A stretch of 64,000 nt of DNA, from NCBI RefSeq assembly GCF_008642315.1, contig NZ_CP029192.1:3720001-3784000 (forward strand), given 5' to 3'. The first letter of the stretch is position 1. Every line of letters begins with the position of its first letter. Below, piece after piece: positions 46,118 to 53,965 of this stretch. The translations under genes and the position numbers were made by a program. Below the pieces are notes generated by a model. That model did no database searches. It saw only the letters and a list, made by a program, of their open reading frames with translations, and was not told the DNA's origin. The DNA comes from Streptomyces venezuelae (lineage in GTDB: Bacteria > Actinomycetota > Actinomycetes > Streptomycetales > Streptomycetaceae).

Positions 46118-46720
46118 TTACACGCTCGTGATGCCCTTCAGGAGCGTGCGGGCGAGTGCGGCGGCGAACTCCTCGACGGGCTGCGGGGGCTGCTTGCCGA
46201 CCGTGGCGTCGTAGGCGAAGGCGCGCTGCGCGCAGGCGCCCATGAGGAGCGAGGCGGCCGCGAACGTGTCGGCGTCGGGTGCGATCCGGCCCGCGTCCCG
46301 CTCGGCCCGCAGATAGGCGTCCAGGGTCTCGATGGGCACGTGGGGGCCGGTGCCCATCTCGCGCATGGAGTCCTCGTGGCGGCGCTTCAGCTGGGTCTCC
46401 GCGTACAAGGAGGCGGCGATCGGGAAACTCTCCGCGTAGAAGCGGCTGGCCTGCATCGCGATCTCGGTGAGGTTCTCCAGGACACTGCGCTCCCCCGGCT
46501 TCTCCACGAGCTCGTTCAGGAGCGGGTTCAGCCTGGGCAGCCGCTCCTTGAGCACGCTCACGAACAGCTCTTCCTTGCTCGCGAAGTGCTTGTAGAGCGC
46601 GGCTTCGGAGCAGCCGGCCGCTTTGGCGATCTCCTTGGTGGTGGCGCGGGCCAGGCCGCGGGTGAACATGAGCTCGTGCGCCGCGTCGAGGATGCGGGCC
46701 CGGGTGGGCTTCTGCTGCAT
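46118..46720 (-). CDS. TetR-family transcriptional regulator
   Basis: A 200-residue repressor-type protein with an N-terminal helix-turn-helix: RILDAAHELMFTRGLARATT then KEIAKAAGCSEAALYKHFAS. The C-terminal ligand domain is unassigned. ATG at 46718-46720 is chosen over an in-frame TTG five codons upstream. It is divergent from the reductase gene at 46808; two matching palindromes lie in the 87-bp gap, so it very likely represses both. It ends 3 bp from the deaminase stop (convergent). Confidence 0.92.
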   Translation of the reverse strand: MQQKPTRARILDAAHELMFTRGLARATTKEIAKAAGCSEAALYKHFASKEELFVSVLKERLPRLNPLLNELVEKPGERSVLENLTEIAMQASRFYAESFPIAASLYAETQLKRRHEDSMREMGTGPHVPIETLDAYLRAERDAGRIAPDADTFAAASLLMGACAQRAFAYDATVGKQPPQPVEEFAAALARTLLKGITSV

Positions 46721-46746
46721 GGGCCGTCCAACCAACCTTGACGTAT

Positions 46747-46788
46747 GGGTGAGTGGATACTCACCCTAGTGGTGAGTGAATACTTACC
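46747..46788. promoter_or_regulatory. Two tandem operator palindromes between tetR and the reductase
   Basis: First: GGGTGAGTGGATACTCACCC (46747-46766), a perfect 8-bp inverted repeat around GGAT. Second: GGTGAGTGAATACTTACC (46771-46788), the same with one mismatch. Centres are 23 bp apart. These are convincing binding sites for the adjacent TetR protein. Confidence 0.8.
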
Positions 46789-46807
46789 CACCCGGGGAGG
46801 ACGCGCA

Positions 46808-47440
46808 ATGAAGCTCACTGTTTTCGGTGCCACCGGCGGTGTCGGCGGGGAGATCGTCAGGCAGGCGCTCGCGGCGGGGCACGGCGTCACCGCCGTCGTG
46901 CGGGACCCCGCGCGGCTGAGCGTGACGGGTGAGGGCCTTGAGGTCCTCCGGGCCGACCTGACCGATCCGGAGGCCCTGCGTGCGGCCGTGACCGGGCGGG
47001 ACGCGGTCCTCTCGGGTCTCGGCCCGCGCAAGAAGGCGGACGCGGGGATCACAGCGGACCTCACGCGGTCGGTGGTGCGCGCGATGGAGGCCGAGGGGGT
47101 GCGCAGGCTCGTGGTGGTGAGCGCGGCGCCGGTCGGCCCGCCGGCCGAGCGTCAGCCCGCGGTCGACCGGATCATGGGCTCCCTGGTCGCCAGGGTCCTG
47201 AAGCCCGTGTACGACGATCTGCGGGCCATGGAGGCCGCGCTGGCGAGCAGCGCGACGGACTGGACGTCCGTACGGCCGCCGAGGCTCCAGGACAAGCCGG
47301 CGACGGGTGTCTACCGCAGGGTGGTCGGCGGCACCCCGACCAGCGGCCGGTTCATCGGCAGGGCGGACGTGGCGCACGCCATGCTGGCGGCGATCGACGA
47401 CGCGTCGACGGTGAAGCAGGGCGTGGGCGTCGCCTACTAG
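46808..47440 (+). CDS. NAD(P)H-binding reductase/epimerase-like protein (atypical SDR)
   Basis: A 210-residue Rossmann protein with the NAD(P) motif KLTVFGATGGVGGEIVRQAL and a later RRLVVVSAAPVG strand. It resembles the atypical short-chain dehydrogenase group that includes flavin reductases and quinone-type reductases; no substrate can be named. ATG start with GGGGAGGA 6 nt upstream. It is divergent from and probably repressed by the TetR gene. Confidence 0.8.
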   Translation: MKLTVFGATGGVGGEIVRQALAAGHGVTAVVRDPARLSVTGEGLEVLRADLTDPEALRAAVTGRDAVLSGLGPRKKADAGITADLTRSVVRAMEAEGVRRLVVVSAAPVGPPAERQPAVDRIMGSLVARVLKPVYDDLRAMEAALASSATDWTSVRPPRLQDKPATGVYRRVVGGTPTSGRFIGRADVAHAMLAAIDDASTVKQGVGVAY

Positions 47441-47456
47441 CCGCGCGCCGGATGCC

Positions 47457-48512
47457 TCAGAGGCTGACGCCCACCGTCACCGGTTCGTTGACGAGGGTGA
47501 CCCCGAAGGCGTCCCGCACCCCTGCGACGACCTCGCGGGCCAGCTCCAGCAGGTCTTCGGTGGTCGCTCCGCCGCGGTTGGTGAGCGCGAGCGTGTGCTT
47601 GGTGGAGATGCGGGCCCTGCCCTCTCCGTAGCCCTTGGTGAAGCCCGCCTTGTCGATGAGCCAGGCGGCGGAGGTCTTCACGCGGCCGTCGCCGGTCGGG
47701 AAGGCGGGCGGGGCGACGTCCGCACCGAGGCGTTCCGTCACGCGCGCGTGGAAGGCGGTGAACTCCTCCTCGGTGAGGATCGGGTTGGTGAAGAACGACC
47801 CGGCGGACCAGCTGTCGTGGTCCTCGGGATCCAGCACCATGCCCTTGCCCGCGCGGAGCTTGAGGACAGTCTCCCTGGCGACCGCGGCCGGGACCCGGTC
47901 CCCCGCCTCGACACCGAGCGTGCGCGCGGTCTCGGGGTACTTGAGGGGCGCGCTCATCCCCTGCGCGTCCTCGAGCTCGAAGCGGACCCGTAGCACCACG
48001 AAGCGGTCGGGGTCGGCCTTGAAGCGGCTGTGGCGGTACGAGAACGCGCACTCGGCGTTCGCCATCACAACGGTCTCGTGGGTCTTCCTGTCGTACGCGA
48101 CCACTTCGGTGATCGTCGAGGAGACCTCCTGGCCGTACGCCCCGACGTTCTGGATCGGGGTCGCGCCCGCGGAGCCAGGGATGCCGGCGAGGCATTCGAT
48201 GCCCGCCAGGCCCGCTTCGACGGTGCGAGCGACCGCGTCGGTCCAGACCTCGCCGGCGGCGAGCTCCAGCTTCGTGCCGTCGAGCGCGAAGCCCCGGGTG
48301 GCGATGCGCAGGGCGGTGCCGTCGAAGCCCTTGTCGCCGATGACCAGGTTCGATCCGCCGCCGATGAGCAGCAGCGGGGTTCCGGAGTCGTCGGCCTCAC
48401 GGACGGCGGCGATCACCTCGGCGTCGGTCGTCGCGGTGATCAGACGGGTCGCGGGGCCGCCGAGCCGGAAGGTGGTCAGCGGGGCGAGCGGGGCATCGTG
48501 GAGTTCCTGCAC
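47457..48512 (-). CDS. murB: UDP-N-acetylmuramate dehydrogenase MurB
   Basis: Reduces UDP-GlcNAc-enolpyruvate to UDP-MurNAc in peptidoglycan synthesis; an FAD enzyme. The 351-residue product has TTFRLGGPATRLITATTDAE, the FAD-binding LLIGGGSNLVIGDKGFDG, and the proton-donor Ser region AGSFFTNPILTEEEF. The GTG start lies exactly 7 nt after a -10-like TACTCT, so the mRNA may be leaderless; no ribosome-binding site is visible. It is convergent with the reductase gene (16-bp gap). Confidence 0.95.
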   Translation of the reverse strand: MQELHDAPLAPLTTFRLGGPATRLITATTDAEVIAAVREADDSGTPLLLIGGGSNLVIGDKGFDGTALRIATRGFALDGTKLELAAGEVWTDAVARTVEAGLAGIECLAGIPGSAGATPIQNVGAYGQEVSSTITEVVAYDRKTHETVVMANAECAFSYRHSRFKADPDRFVVLRVRFELEDAQGMSAPLKYPETARTLGVEAGDRVPAAVARETVLKLRAGKGMVLDPEDHDSWSAGSFFTNPILTEEEFTAFHARVTERLGADVAPPAFPTGDGRVKTSAAWLIDKAGFTKGYGEGRARISTKHTLALTNRGGATTEDLLELAREVVAGVRDAFGVTLVNEPVTVGVSL

Positions 48513-48519
48513 GTGCTCA

Positions 48520-48547
48520 AGAGTACGAGAACGGCCCCGCCGGTCAG
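48520..48547 (-). promoter_or_regulatory. Putative murB promoter for a leaderless mRNA
   Basis: On the minus strand CTGACC (48547-48542), a 16-bp spacer and TACTCT (48525-48520), with the GTG start 7 nt further on. The -35 lies in the loop of a long hairpin that probably terminates the MFS gene upstream. Confidence 0.5.
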
Positions 48548-48566
48548 GGCGGGGCCGTTCTCGTAC
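48523..48566 (-). terminator. Long hairpin between the MFS exporter gene and murB
   Basis: A perfect 19-bp inverted repeat: GTACGAGAACGGCCCCGCC (48523-48541) and GGCGGGGCCGTTCTCGTAC (48548-48566), loop GGTCAG. It lies 47 nt past the exporter stop. Confidence 0.85.
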
Positions 48567-48612
48567 GTCTGTCAGGCGCCCCCGTGCGTCCGTCAGACGC
48601 TCTCCCACGCCC

Positions 48613-50067
48613 TCAGACGGCGATCAGCTCGTCCTCCGACGTGGACGCGGTCGTCCCGGCCCCTCCGGCCGCCCGCCGACGGGACGGGATGCAGAGCGCC
48701 GCCACCGCCGCGAGGGCCACCACCGCGGAGCCCACCCACAGCGCGGGCTCCAGGCCGTTCACGAAGTCCTGCCCGGAGCCGTAGCCGCCCTGGGCCGAGA
48801 AGATCGAGGACATCACGGCGATGCCGAGGGCGCCGCCGACCTCGCGCAGCGCGTTGTTGGCGCCGGACGCGATGCCCTGCTCCTGCGGTCGCACGCTGGA
48901 CATGACCAGGTTGGACGCCGGTGCGAAGTAGAGGGACATCCCGATGCCGCTGATGATCAGCGCCGGCAGCTGGGTGGCGTACGAGACGTCGGGCGTCACC
49001 ACGACCGCGTACCAGGCGAGGCCCACGGCCTGGAAGAAGAGGCCGGCGGCGACGACCGGGCGGCCGCCGATCCGGTCGGAGAGGTAGCCGGCCAGCGGCG
49101 AGATGAGCATCGGCATGCCGGTCCAGGGCAGCATGCGCAGCCCGGCCTCGGTGGGCGAGTAGCCGAGGACGCCCTGCATGTACTGGCTGAGCAGGAAGAT
49201 CGAACCGAACATCCCGAGGAACATCAGCAGGCTCGCCGCGTTGATTCCCGCGAAGGCACGACTACGGAAGAGGCGCATCGGCAGCATCGGCGCCCTGTGG
49301 CGCATCCCGTGCCGGATGAAACCGCCGAGCAGGAGGACGCCCGCGCTCAGGCTGACGAGGACGGTGGCACTGGACCAGCCGTCGATGGGGCCGCGGACAA
49401 GGGCGTACACGATTCCGAAGAGCCCGCCGCTGGCGAGCAGCGTGCCGGCCGTGTCCAGTCGCGCGCCGGGGGCGTGGGACTCGGCGAGGCGCAGCCGGGC
49501 GAGCGGCAGCAGGGCGAGCCCCAGCGGGACGTTCAGCCAGAAGATCCACTGCCAGGAGACGTGCTCGGTGAGGCTGCCGCCGATCAGCGGGCCACTGGCG
49601 ACCGCGAGGCCGTTGACGGCGCCCCAGATGCCGTACGCCATGCCGCGCTTGGCCTGCGGTACGGCCGCCGTCAGCAGGGTCAGCGTGAGCGGCATCATGA
49701 TGGCGGCGCCGACGCCCTGCACCGCGCGGGCGGCGATCAGCGCGTCCAGGCCGGGTGCGAGCGCCGCGGCGGCGGAGGCGGCGGTGAAGATCGTGAGGCC
49801 GACGGTGAAGAGGCGGCGGCGCCCGTACCGGTCGCCCAGGGCCGCGCCGAACATCAGCAGCACGGCGAAGGTGAGGGTGTAGGCGCTCACGGTCCATTCG
49901 AGGTCGTGCAGGGCGCCCCCGAGGTCCTCGCGGATGGAGGGCAGGGCGGTGGTGACGACGAGGTTGTCGAGTGCCGCCATGAACCCGGCGACGCTCGTGA
50001 TGACGAGGGCCCAGACCATTCCCCCGCGCGACGCCGTCTGCTCTGGCTGCGCTTTCTGCTCCGGCAT
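48613..50067 (-). CDS. MFS drug-efflux transporter, 14-TM DHA2 family
   Basis: A 484-residue proton antiporter of the EmrB/QacA type. Motifs: motif D1-like LDNLVVTTALPSIREDLG, WTVSAYTLTFAVLLMFGAAL, motif A GDRYGRRRLFTVG and motif C-like GLAVASGPLIGG. About 14 hydrophobic segments. The ATG has a leader that carries a palindrome shared with the downstream-encoded regulator, so its expression is probably controlled by the TetR protein at 50142. Substrate unknown. Confidence 0.93.
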   Translation of the reverse strand: MPEQKAQPEQTASRGGMVWALVITSVAGFMAALDNLVVTTALPSIREDLGGALHDLEWTVSAYTLTFAVLLMFGAALGDRYGRRRLFTVGLTIFTAASAAAALAPGLDALIAARAVQGVGAAIMMPLTLTLLTAAVPQAKRGMAYGIWGAVNGLAVASGPLIGGSLTEHVSWQWIFWLNVPLGLALLPLARLRLAESHAPGARLDTAGTLLASGGLFGIVYALVRGPIDGWSSATVLVSLSAGVLLLGGFIRHGMRHRAPMLPMRLFRSRAFAGINAASLLMFLGMFGSIFLLSQYMQGVLGYSPTEAGLRMLPWTGMPMLISPLAGYLSDRIGGRPVVAAGLFFQAVGLAWYAVVVTPDVSYATQLPALIISGIGMSLYFAPASNLVMSSVRPQEQGIASGANNALREVGGALGIAVMSSIFSAQGGYGSGQDFVNGLEPALWVGSAVVALAAVAALCIPSRRRAAGGAGTTASTSEDELIAV

Positions 50068-50082
50068 TGCTTCCCCTGTTGG

Positions 50083-50100
50083 TTAGTTATTGATGACTAA
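50083..50100. promoter_or_regulatory. Operator upstream of the MFS gene
   Basis: TTAGTTATTGATGACTAA, TTAGT/ACTAA half-sites. Read on the minus strand it matches the site at 50709-50726 at 15 of 18 positions, giving the consensus TTAGTnnTCAATnACTAA. Confidence 0.75.
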
Positions 50101-50141
50101 CTTTCGTGGGCACAGAAGGAGGCCCCTCTGCCCCGCGCGAC

Positions 50142-50699
50142 TCATCCCTTGGGCTGCGCCGAGTCGTAGAAGCCGGCCCACACCCGGTGGTCGGGCCGGA
50201 ACCCCATCGACACCAGGACGTTGATCAGCATTCCGTACGCCAAGAACTGCGTCGTCTCGTCGACGTCCGCCCCCAGCGCGAGGCGGACCGTGTCGTACAT
50301 GTCCATCCAGGCGGCCCGCAGCGCGTCGCCGAACTCCCGGTCGCCGGACGCCTCCGCGGAGGCCACGGCGACGTACATCTGCATCTGCATGAGGAGCTTG
50401 TCCGGGTCCTCGGCGATGAGGGCCTGATAGGCCCTCCCCATGGAGTGCAGGGCCTCCTCCCCCTCCAGCCCCTCGGCCGCCTTGCGGAAGACCTCCGTGA
50501 CCTCCTGGCAGCACCGCCCGGAGGCGGCGAGGAAGATGGACTGCTTGCTCGGGAAGAGGCGGAAGAGATACGGCTGCGAGACACCCACCCGCTTGGCGAT
50601 GACCTCGGTGGAAGTGCCGTTGTAGCCACCGCGGGCGAACTCGACCATCGCCGCGCGGATGACGCTTTCGCGCCGCTCTTCTGCGCTCATCCTGACCAT
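50142..50699 (-). CDS. TetR-family regulator of the adjacent exporter
   Basis: A 185-residue regulator with the HTH ESVIRAAMVEFARGGYNGTS then TEVIAKRVGVSQPYLFRLFP. The C-terminal domain resembles TetR_C groups that bind aromatic or cationic drugs, unassigned here. ATG at 50699 or 50690. It is immediately upstream of the exporter gene on the same strand, and both have the same palindrome in front, so it is likely autoregulated and represses efflux until a ligand binds. Confidence 0.92.
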   Translation of the reverse strand: MVRMSAEERRESVIRAAMVEFARGGYNGTSTEVIAKRVGVSQPYLFRLFPSKQSIFLAASGRCCQEVTEVFRKAAEGLEGEEALHSMGRAYQALIAEDPDKLLMQMQMYVAVASAEASGDREFGDALRAAWMDMYDTVRLALGADVDETTQFLAYGMLINVLVSMGFRPDHRVWAGFYDSAQPKG

Positions 50700-50708
50700 G
50701 CGATTAAG

Positions 50709-50726
50709 TTAGTGGTCAATCACTAA
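50709..50726. promoter_or_regulatory. Operator upstream of the TetR gene
   Basis: TTAGTGGTCAATCACTAA, a perfect 6-bp inverted repeat (TTAGTG/CACTAA) around GTCAAT, 10 bp before the regulator's ATG. Confidence 0.8.
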
Positions 50727-50745
50727 GCCGTCAAGCCGGTCCGCG

Positions 50746-50791
50746 GACGAGCACTCCGGGGCATGAGTGACGAGCACTCCAGGGCATGAGT
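50746..50791. repeat. Two tandem 23-bp repeats
   Basis: Two adjacent copies of GACGAGCACTCC[G/A]GGGCATGAGT (50746-50768 and 50769-50791) with one mismatch, between the TetR gene and the hadB-type terminator. Likely a recent slippage duplication. Confidence 0.85.
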
Positions 50792-50824
50792 AAGGGGCGC
50801 CCTCCCATTGAGGACGCCCCTTAC
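50790..50824 (-). terminator. Terminator after the MaoC gene
   Basis: GTAAGGGGCG (50790-50799) and CGCCCCTTAC (50815-50824) form a perfect 10-bp stem, extended by a few further pairs inside, 12 nt past the stop of the dehydratase gene. Confidence 0.85.
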
Positions 50825-50835
50825 CCGAGCAGTTG

Positions 50836-51264
50836 TCAGGCGAGCTGTACGACGGCGCGCGACATGCCGAGGACTTTCTGGTCCCCGCTCTTCGCGAGCA
50901 GGTCGACGCGCACGCGGTTGTCGTCCAGCACGGCGGCGACCTTGGCGCTGACCTCTATGGTGGCGCCCTTGTCGTCGTTCGGGACGATGACGGGCTTGGT
51001 GAAGCGCACGCCGTACTCGACGACGGCTCCCGGGTCGCCCACCCAGTCGGTCACGACGCGGATCGCCTCGGCCATGGTGAACATGCCGTGCGCGATGACG
51101 TCGGGAAGGCCGACCTCGCGTGCGAACTTCTCGTTCCAGTGGATCGGGTTGAAGTCCCCGGAGGCGCCCGCGTACTGCACGAGAGTGGCGCGTGTCACGG
51201 GGAAGGTCCGGGGCGGCAGCTCGGTGCCGACCTCGACGTCCTCGTACGCAATCTTCGCCGTCAT
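50836..51264 (-). CDS. MaoC-type (R)-hydroxyacyl dehydratase subunit (HadB-like)
   Basis: A 142-residue hot-dog protein. The hydratase motif is SGDFNPIHWNEKFAREVG then LPDVIAHGMF, containing the Asp/His pair used in the MaoC family. ATG at 51262-51264 is preferred to an ATG eight codons upstream, which overlaps the previous gene. It follows the FAS1-DH-like gene by four nucleotides; by analogy with mycobacterial HadA-HadB the two probably form one heterodimeric enzyme. Confidence 0.85.
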   Translation of the reverse strand: MTAKIAYEDVEVGTELPPRTFPVTRATLVQYAGASGDFNPIHWNEKFAREVGLPDVIAHGMFTMAEAIRVVTDWVGDPGAVVEYGVRFTKPVIVPNDDKGATIEVSAKVAAVLDDNRVRVDLLAKSGDQKVLGMSRAVVQLA

Positions 51265-51268
51265 CGCC

Positions 51269-51721
51269 TCAGGCCCCTTCCGCCGCACGCGCCACGAGCT
51301 TGGTCCAGGCGGTCACGACGTGCTCGCCGGCCTCGTCGTGGACCTCACCGCGGATGTCCAGGATGTCGTTGCCCGCCATCGACTTGATCGCCTCGATGGT
51401 CGAGGTCACCGTGAGCCGGTCGCCCGCACGCACCGGGCGGGTGTAGGCGAACTTCTGGTCGCCGTGCACGACGCGGCTGTAGTCGAGTCCCAGCTGCGGG
51501 TCCTCGATGACCTGACCCGCGGCCTTGAAAGTGATCGCGAACACAAAAGTCGGCGGGGCGATCACATCGGGGTGACCGAGCGCCTTGGCCGCTTCCGTGT
51601 CGGCGTACGCGGGATTGGTGTCCCCCACGGCCTCGGCGAACTCGCGGATCTTCTCCCGGCCGACCTCATAAGGATCAGTGGGGGGATAGGAACGCCCCAC
51701 GAAGGACTGGTCGAGCGCCAT
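51269..51721 (-). CDS. MaoC-like N-terminal hydratase subunit (UPF0336, HadA-like)
   Basis: A 150-residue hot-dog protein starting MALDQSFVGRSYPPTDPYEV, typical of the UPF0336/FAS1_DH group. It lacks the catalytic Asp-His motif of its partner and is likely the structural or substrate-binding subunit. ATG start with GGAGGTG upstream. It lies between rpmG and the HadB-like gene, a common Streptomyces order. Confidence 0.85.
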   Translation of the reverse strand: MALDQSFVGRSYPPTDPYEVGREKIREFAEAVGDTNPAYADTEAAKALGHPDVIAPPTFVFAITFKAAGQVIEDPQLGLDYSRVVHGDQKFAYTRPVRAGDRLTVTSTIEAIKSMAGNDILDIRGEVHDEAGEHVVTAWTKLVARAAEGA

Positions 51722-51777
51722 GGACTCGGCACCTCCTGCGGTTGGTTTCGTTGCAGATGGCTTCGCACAACACGACG

Positions 51778-51810
51778 CGAGGCCGCCCCCAACAATCGGG
51801 GACGGCCTCG
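51778..51810 (-). terminator. rpmG terminator
   Basis: CGAGGCCG (51778-51785) and CGGCCTCG (51803-51810) pair, extended by CCCC/GGGG inside. It lies just past rpmG and before the dehydratase genes. Confidence 0.85.
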
Positions 51811-51825
51811 TGTACGAGCCTGTGT

Positions 51826-51990
51826 TTAGCGCGTTTCGCGGTGCGCAGTGTGCGCGTTGCAGCGCGGGCAGTGCTTCTTCATCTCAAGACGGTCCGGGTC
51901 GTTACGCCGGTTCTTCTTGGTGATGTAGTTCCGCTCCTTGCACTCCACGCAGGCCAGCGTGATCTTCGGGCGGACGTCGGTGGCAGCCAC
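51826..51990 (-). CDS. rpmG: 50S ribosomal protein L33, zinc-binding form
   Basis: A 54-residue protein: [20 protein letters not shown] and so on, ending [11 protein letters not shown]. Two CxxC pairs (CVEC and CPRC) mark the zinc-binding C+ form. GTG start with AAGGAG 7 nt upstream; longer extensions run into tRNA-Met and are rejected. It is downstream of tRNA-Thr and tRNA-Met and may be transcribed with them. Confidence 0.96.
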   Translation of the reverse strand: MAATDVRPKITLACVECKERNYITKKNRRNDPDRLEMKKHCPRCNAHTAHRETR

Positions 51991-52078
51991 GTGAGTGCTC
52001 CTTGACGGACGGATGGACGGATGAACGCATAAAAGAGTAGCCGATCGAAGGACCGACCCCACAATCGGCTACCGTTAG

Positions 52079-52151
52079 TAGCGGTGACCGGACTTGAACC
52101 GGTGACACAGCGATTATGAGCCGCTTGCTCTACCGACTGAGCTACACCGCT
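52079..52151 (-). tRNA. trnM: tRNA-Met (CAT anticodon, elongator type)
   Basis: A 73-nt cloverleaf: acceptor AGCGGTG pairs with CACCGCT, D-arm TAGCTCAGTCGGTAGAGC, anticodon loop CTCATAA with CAT, T-arm CCGGTTCAAGTCCGG. The 1-72 pair is A-T, as expected for an elongator rather than an initiator. No encoded CCA. Confidence 0.96.
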
Positions 52152-52198
52152 GCGATGCCGGATCACCCCGCCCGAAGGCGAGGATCACTCAACATCAG

Positions 52199-52271
52199 AG
52201 CCCCAATGCGGAATCGAACCGCAGACCTTCTCCTTACCATGGAGACGCTCTACCGACTGAGCTATTGGGGC
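52199..52271 (-). tRNA. trnT: tRNA-Thr (GGT anticodon)
   Basis: A 73-nt cloverleaf: GCCCCAAT/ATTGGGGC acceptor, TAGCTCAGTCGGTAGAGC D-arm, anticodon arm CTCCATGGTAAGGAG with GGT, T-arm GCGGTTCGATTCCGC. No encoded CCA. 47 nt upstream of tRNA-Met. Confidence 0.96.
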
Positions 52272-52284
52272 GAGCGATGAAGAC

Positions 52285-52312
52285 ATTACACGGTTGGTCG
52301 CCGATCGCCCAA
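52285..52312 (-). promoter_or_regulatory. tRNA-Thr/tRNA-Met promoter
   Basis: On the minus strand TTGGGC (52312-52307), a 16-bp spacer and TGTAAT (52290-52285), 13 nt before the tRNA-Thr 5' end. Plausible housekeeping promoter for the tRNA pair and perhaps rpmG. Confidence 0.6.
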
Positions 52313-52513
52313 ATCCGTTTCGTCAGGGCTGTCCGAGGGCATCGGACGCCCCGCCTCAGGCGTCCATGAACACCCCATCCGCGTACGCGCACCACACCGG
52401 TACGACTATTCCGCTCCTCCTCGAAGCGGGCCTTTCACCGTCCTAGGCTCGACGCGCGCTGCGTGATCTTGACGCCTCGACGACTGCAGCCGCCCCCGAG
52501 CCCGAGGAGCGCG

Positions 52514-53812
52514 ATGCCCGACAGCCAGCCGCAGCAGCCCCACTCCTCCGGCGCCTCCGGCTCCGGCCCCGCCGCCGACTCCGGTTCCCTGCTGCTCAGC
52601 GGCGCCCGGCTCACCGACGGACGGACCGTGGACGTCCGGCTCGGCGGCGGACGCATCGAGGCGGTCGGCACCGCGGGCAGCCTGAGTGCCCACACCGCGC
52701 GCGTGGACCTCGCCGGCTACCTCCTGCTGCCCGCGGCCGCCGAGCCGCACGCACACAGCGACACGGCGCTGTCCGCCGACACGGCGGGCCCGGTCTCGTA
52801 CGACGCCCCGGACGTCCAGCGCCGCGCCACCGAGGCGGCGCTGCTGCAACTCGGGCACGGTGCCACCGCGCTGCGCTCGCACGTGCGGATCGGCGACGTC
52901 CAGGGGCTCGGCCCCTTGGAGGCGGTGCTGCAGGCGCGCCGCTCGCTCCGGGGCCTGGTCGACCTGACGGCCGTCGCCGTGCCACGGCTGCTGACGGGCG
53001 TCGCGGGCGCGGACGGGCTCGCGATGCTGCGGGACGCGGTGAAAATGGGCGCCTCCGTAGTGGGCGGTTGCCCCGATCTGGATCCCGATCCCACGGGGTA
53101 CGCGGAGGCGGTCCTGGAGATCGCCGCCGAGCACGGCTGCCCCGTCGACCTGCACACGGACGCCGACGATCCGGCGCGCCTCGGGCGGCTCGCGGCGATG
53201 GCGGGCGGCCTGCGGGCCGGGGTGACGCTCGGCCCGTGCGCCGGGCTCGGACGACTGCCCGAGGACGTGACCGCGCGCGCCGCCGAGCAACTCGCGGCGG
53301 CCGCGGTGACGGTGGTCTGCCTGCCGCAGGGCGGTTGCGGGAGCGCGGAGCGGCGCGGGACGGCGCCGGTGCGCCTGCTGCGGTCGGCGGGGGTGCGGGT
53401 CGCGGCGGGCAGCGGGGCCATGCGGGACGTGTCGAACCCGGTGGGGCGCGGGGATCCGTTGGAGGCCGCGTACTTGCTGGCATCGCGGTGCGGGCTGCGG
53501 CCCGAGGACGCGTACGGCGCGGTGAGCGGGGCCGCGCGGGCTGCCATGGGGCTGCCGGAGGTGCGCGTGGAGGCGGGTTTTCCCGCCGAGTTGCTGGCCG
53601 TGCGCGGCGACCGCCTCTCGGGTGCGCTGTCGCTCGCGTACAGCCGGATCGTGGTGCACCGGGGCCGGGTGGTGGCGCGGACCAGTGCGGTGCGCGAGTA
53701 CTGCGATTCCGCGGCGGCGGTGGCGTTGGACCTGCCGCGGCAGGGGCGGTCGGCAGGGGCGGCGCCTGGGGCGGCGCCGGGACGGCCCGCGGGGGACGAG
53801 CCTTCGGCCTGA
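52514..53812 (+). CDS. Amidohydrolase, cytosine-deaminase-like
   Basis: A 432-residue TIM-barrel metal-dependent hydrolase. The first metal motif is AAAEPHAHSD (HxH), later VDLHTDADDP and GSGAMRDVSNPVGRGDPLE, which fits the Asp-containing DN[V/I]RDP[F/N]-type region of cytosine deaminases. The substrate is unproven. The ATG is preceded by GAGGAGCGCG, a good ribosome-binding site; an ATG 17 codons upstream is less likely. The C-terminus is Gly/Ala/Pro-rich with no known role. It is divergent from the tRNA-Thr operon; a TAGGCT box at 52443-52448 may be its -10. Confidence 0.8.
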   Translation: MPDSQPQQPHSSGASGSGPAADSGSLLLSGARLTDGRTVDVRLGGGRIEAVGTAGSLSAHTARVDLAGYLLLPAAAEPHAHSDTALSADTAGPVSYDAPDVQRRATEAALLQLGHGATALRSHVRIGDVQGLGPLEAVLQARRSLRGLVDLTAVAVPRLLTGVAGADGLAMLRDAVKMGASVVGGCPDLDPDPTGYAEAVLEIAAEHGCPVDLHTDADDPARLGRLAAMAGGLRAGVTLGPCAGLGRLPEDVTARAAEQLAAAAVTVVCLPQGGCGSAERRGTAPVRLLRSAGVRVAAGSGAMRDVSNPVGRGDPLEAAYLLASRCGLRPEDAYGAVSGAARAAMGLPEVRVEAGFPAELLAVRGDRLSGALSLAYSRIVVHRGRVVARTSAVREYCDSAAAVALDLPRQGRSAGAAPGAAPGRPAGDEPSA

Positions 53813-53904
53813 GGGGTTCTGAACTGGGGCGGTCGGTGGGGGGCGTGGTGGGGTGGGCGTGGGGGCGCGGCGGGATGTGTGGGTGGAGCGTCTTGCGGTG
53901 CGGC

Positions 53905-53965
53905 TGGGGCGCGTTGCGGCTTTCGGCTGGGGCGCGTTGCGGTGTGCGGGTGGGGGCGCGTTGCG
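53905..53965. repeat. Short imperfect tandem repeats, GC-rich
   Basis: The 14-15 nt word TGGGG[G]CGCGTTGCG appears three times (53905-53918, 53928-53941, 53951-53965) in a G-rich 286-bp gap that otherwise shows no gene. Probably slippage-derived. Confidence 0.7.
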
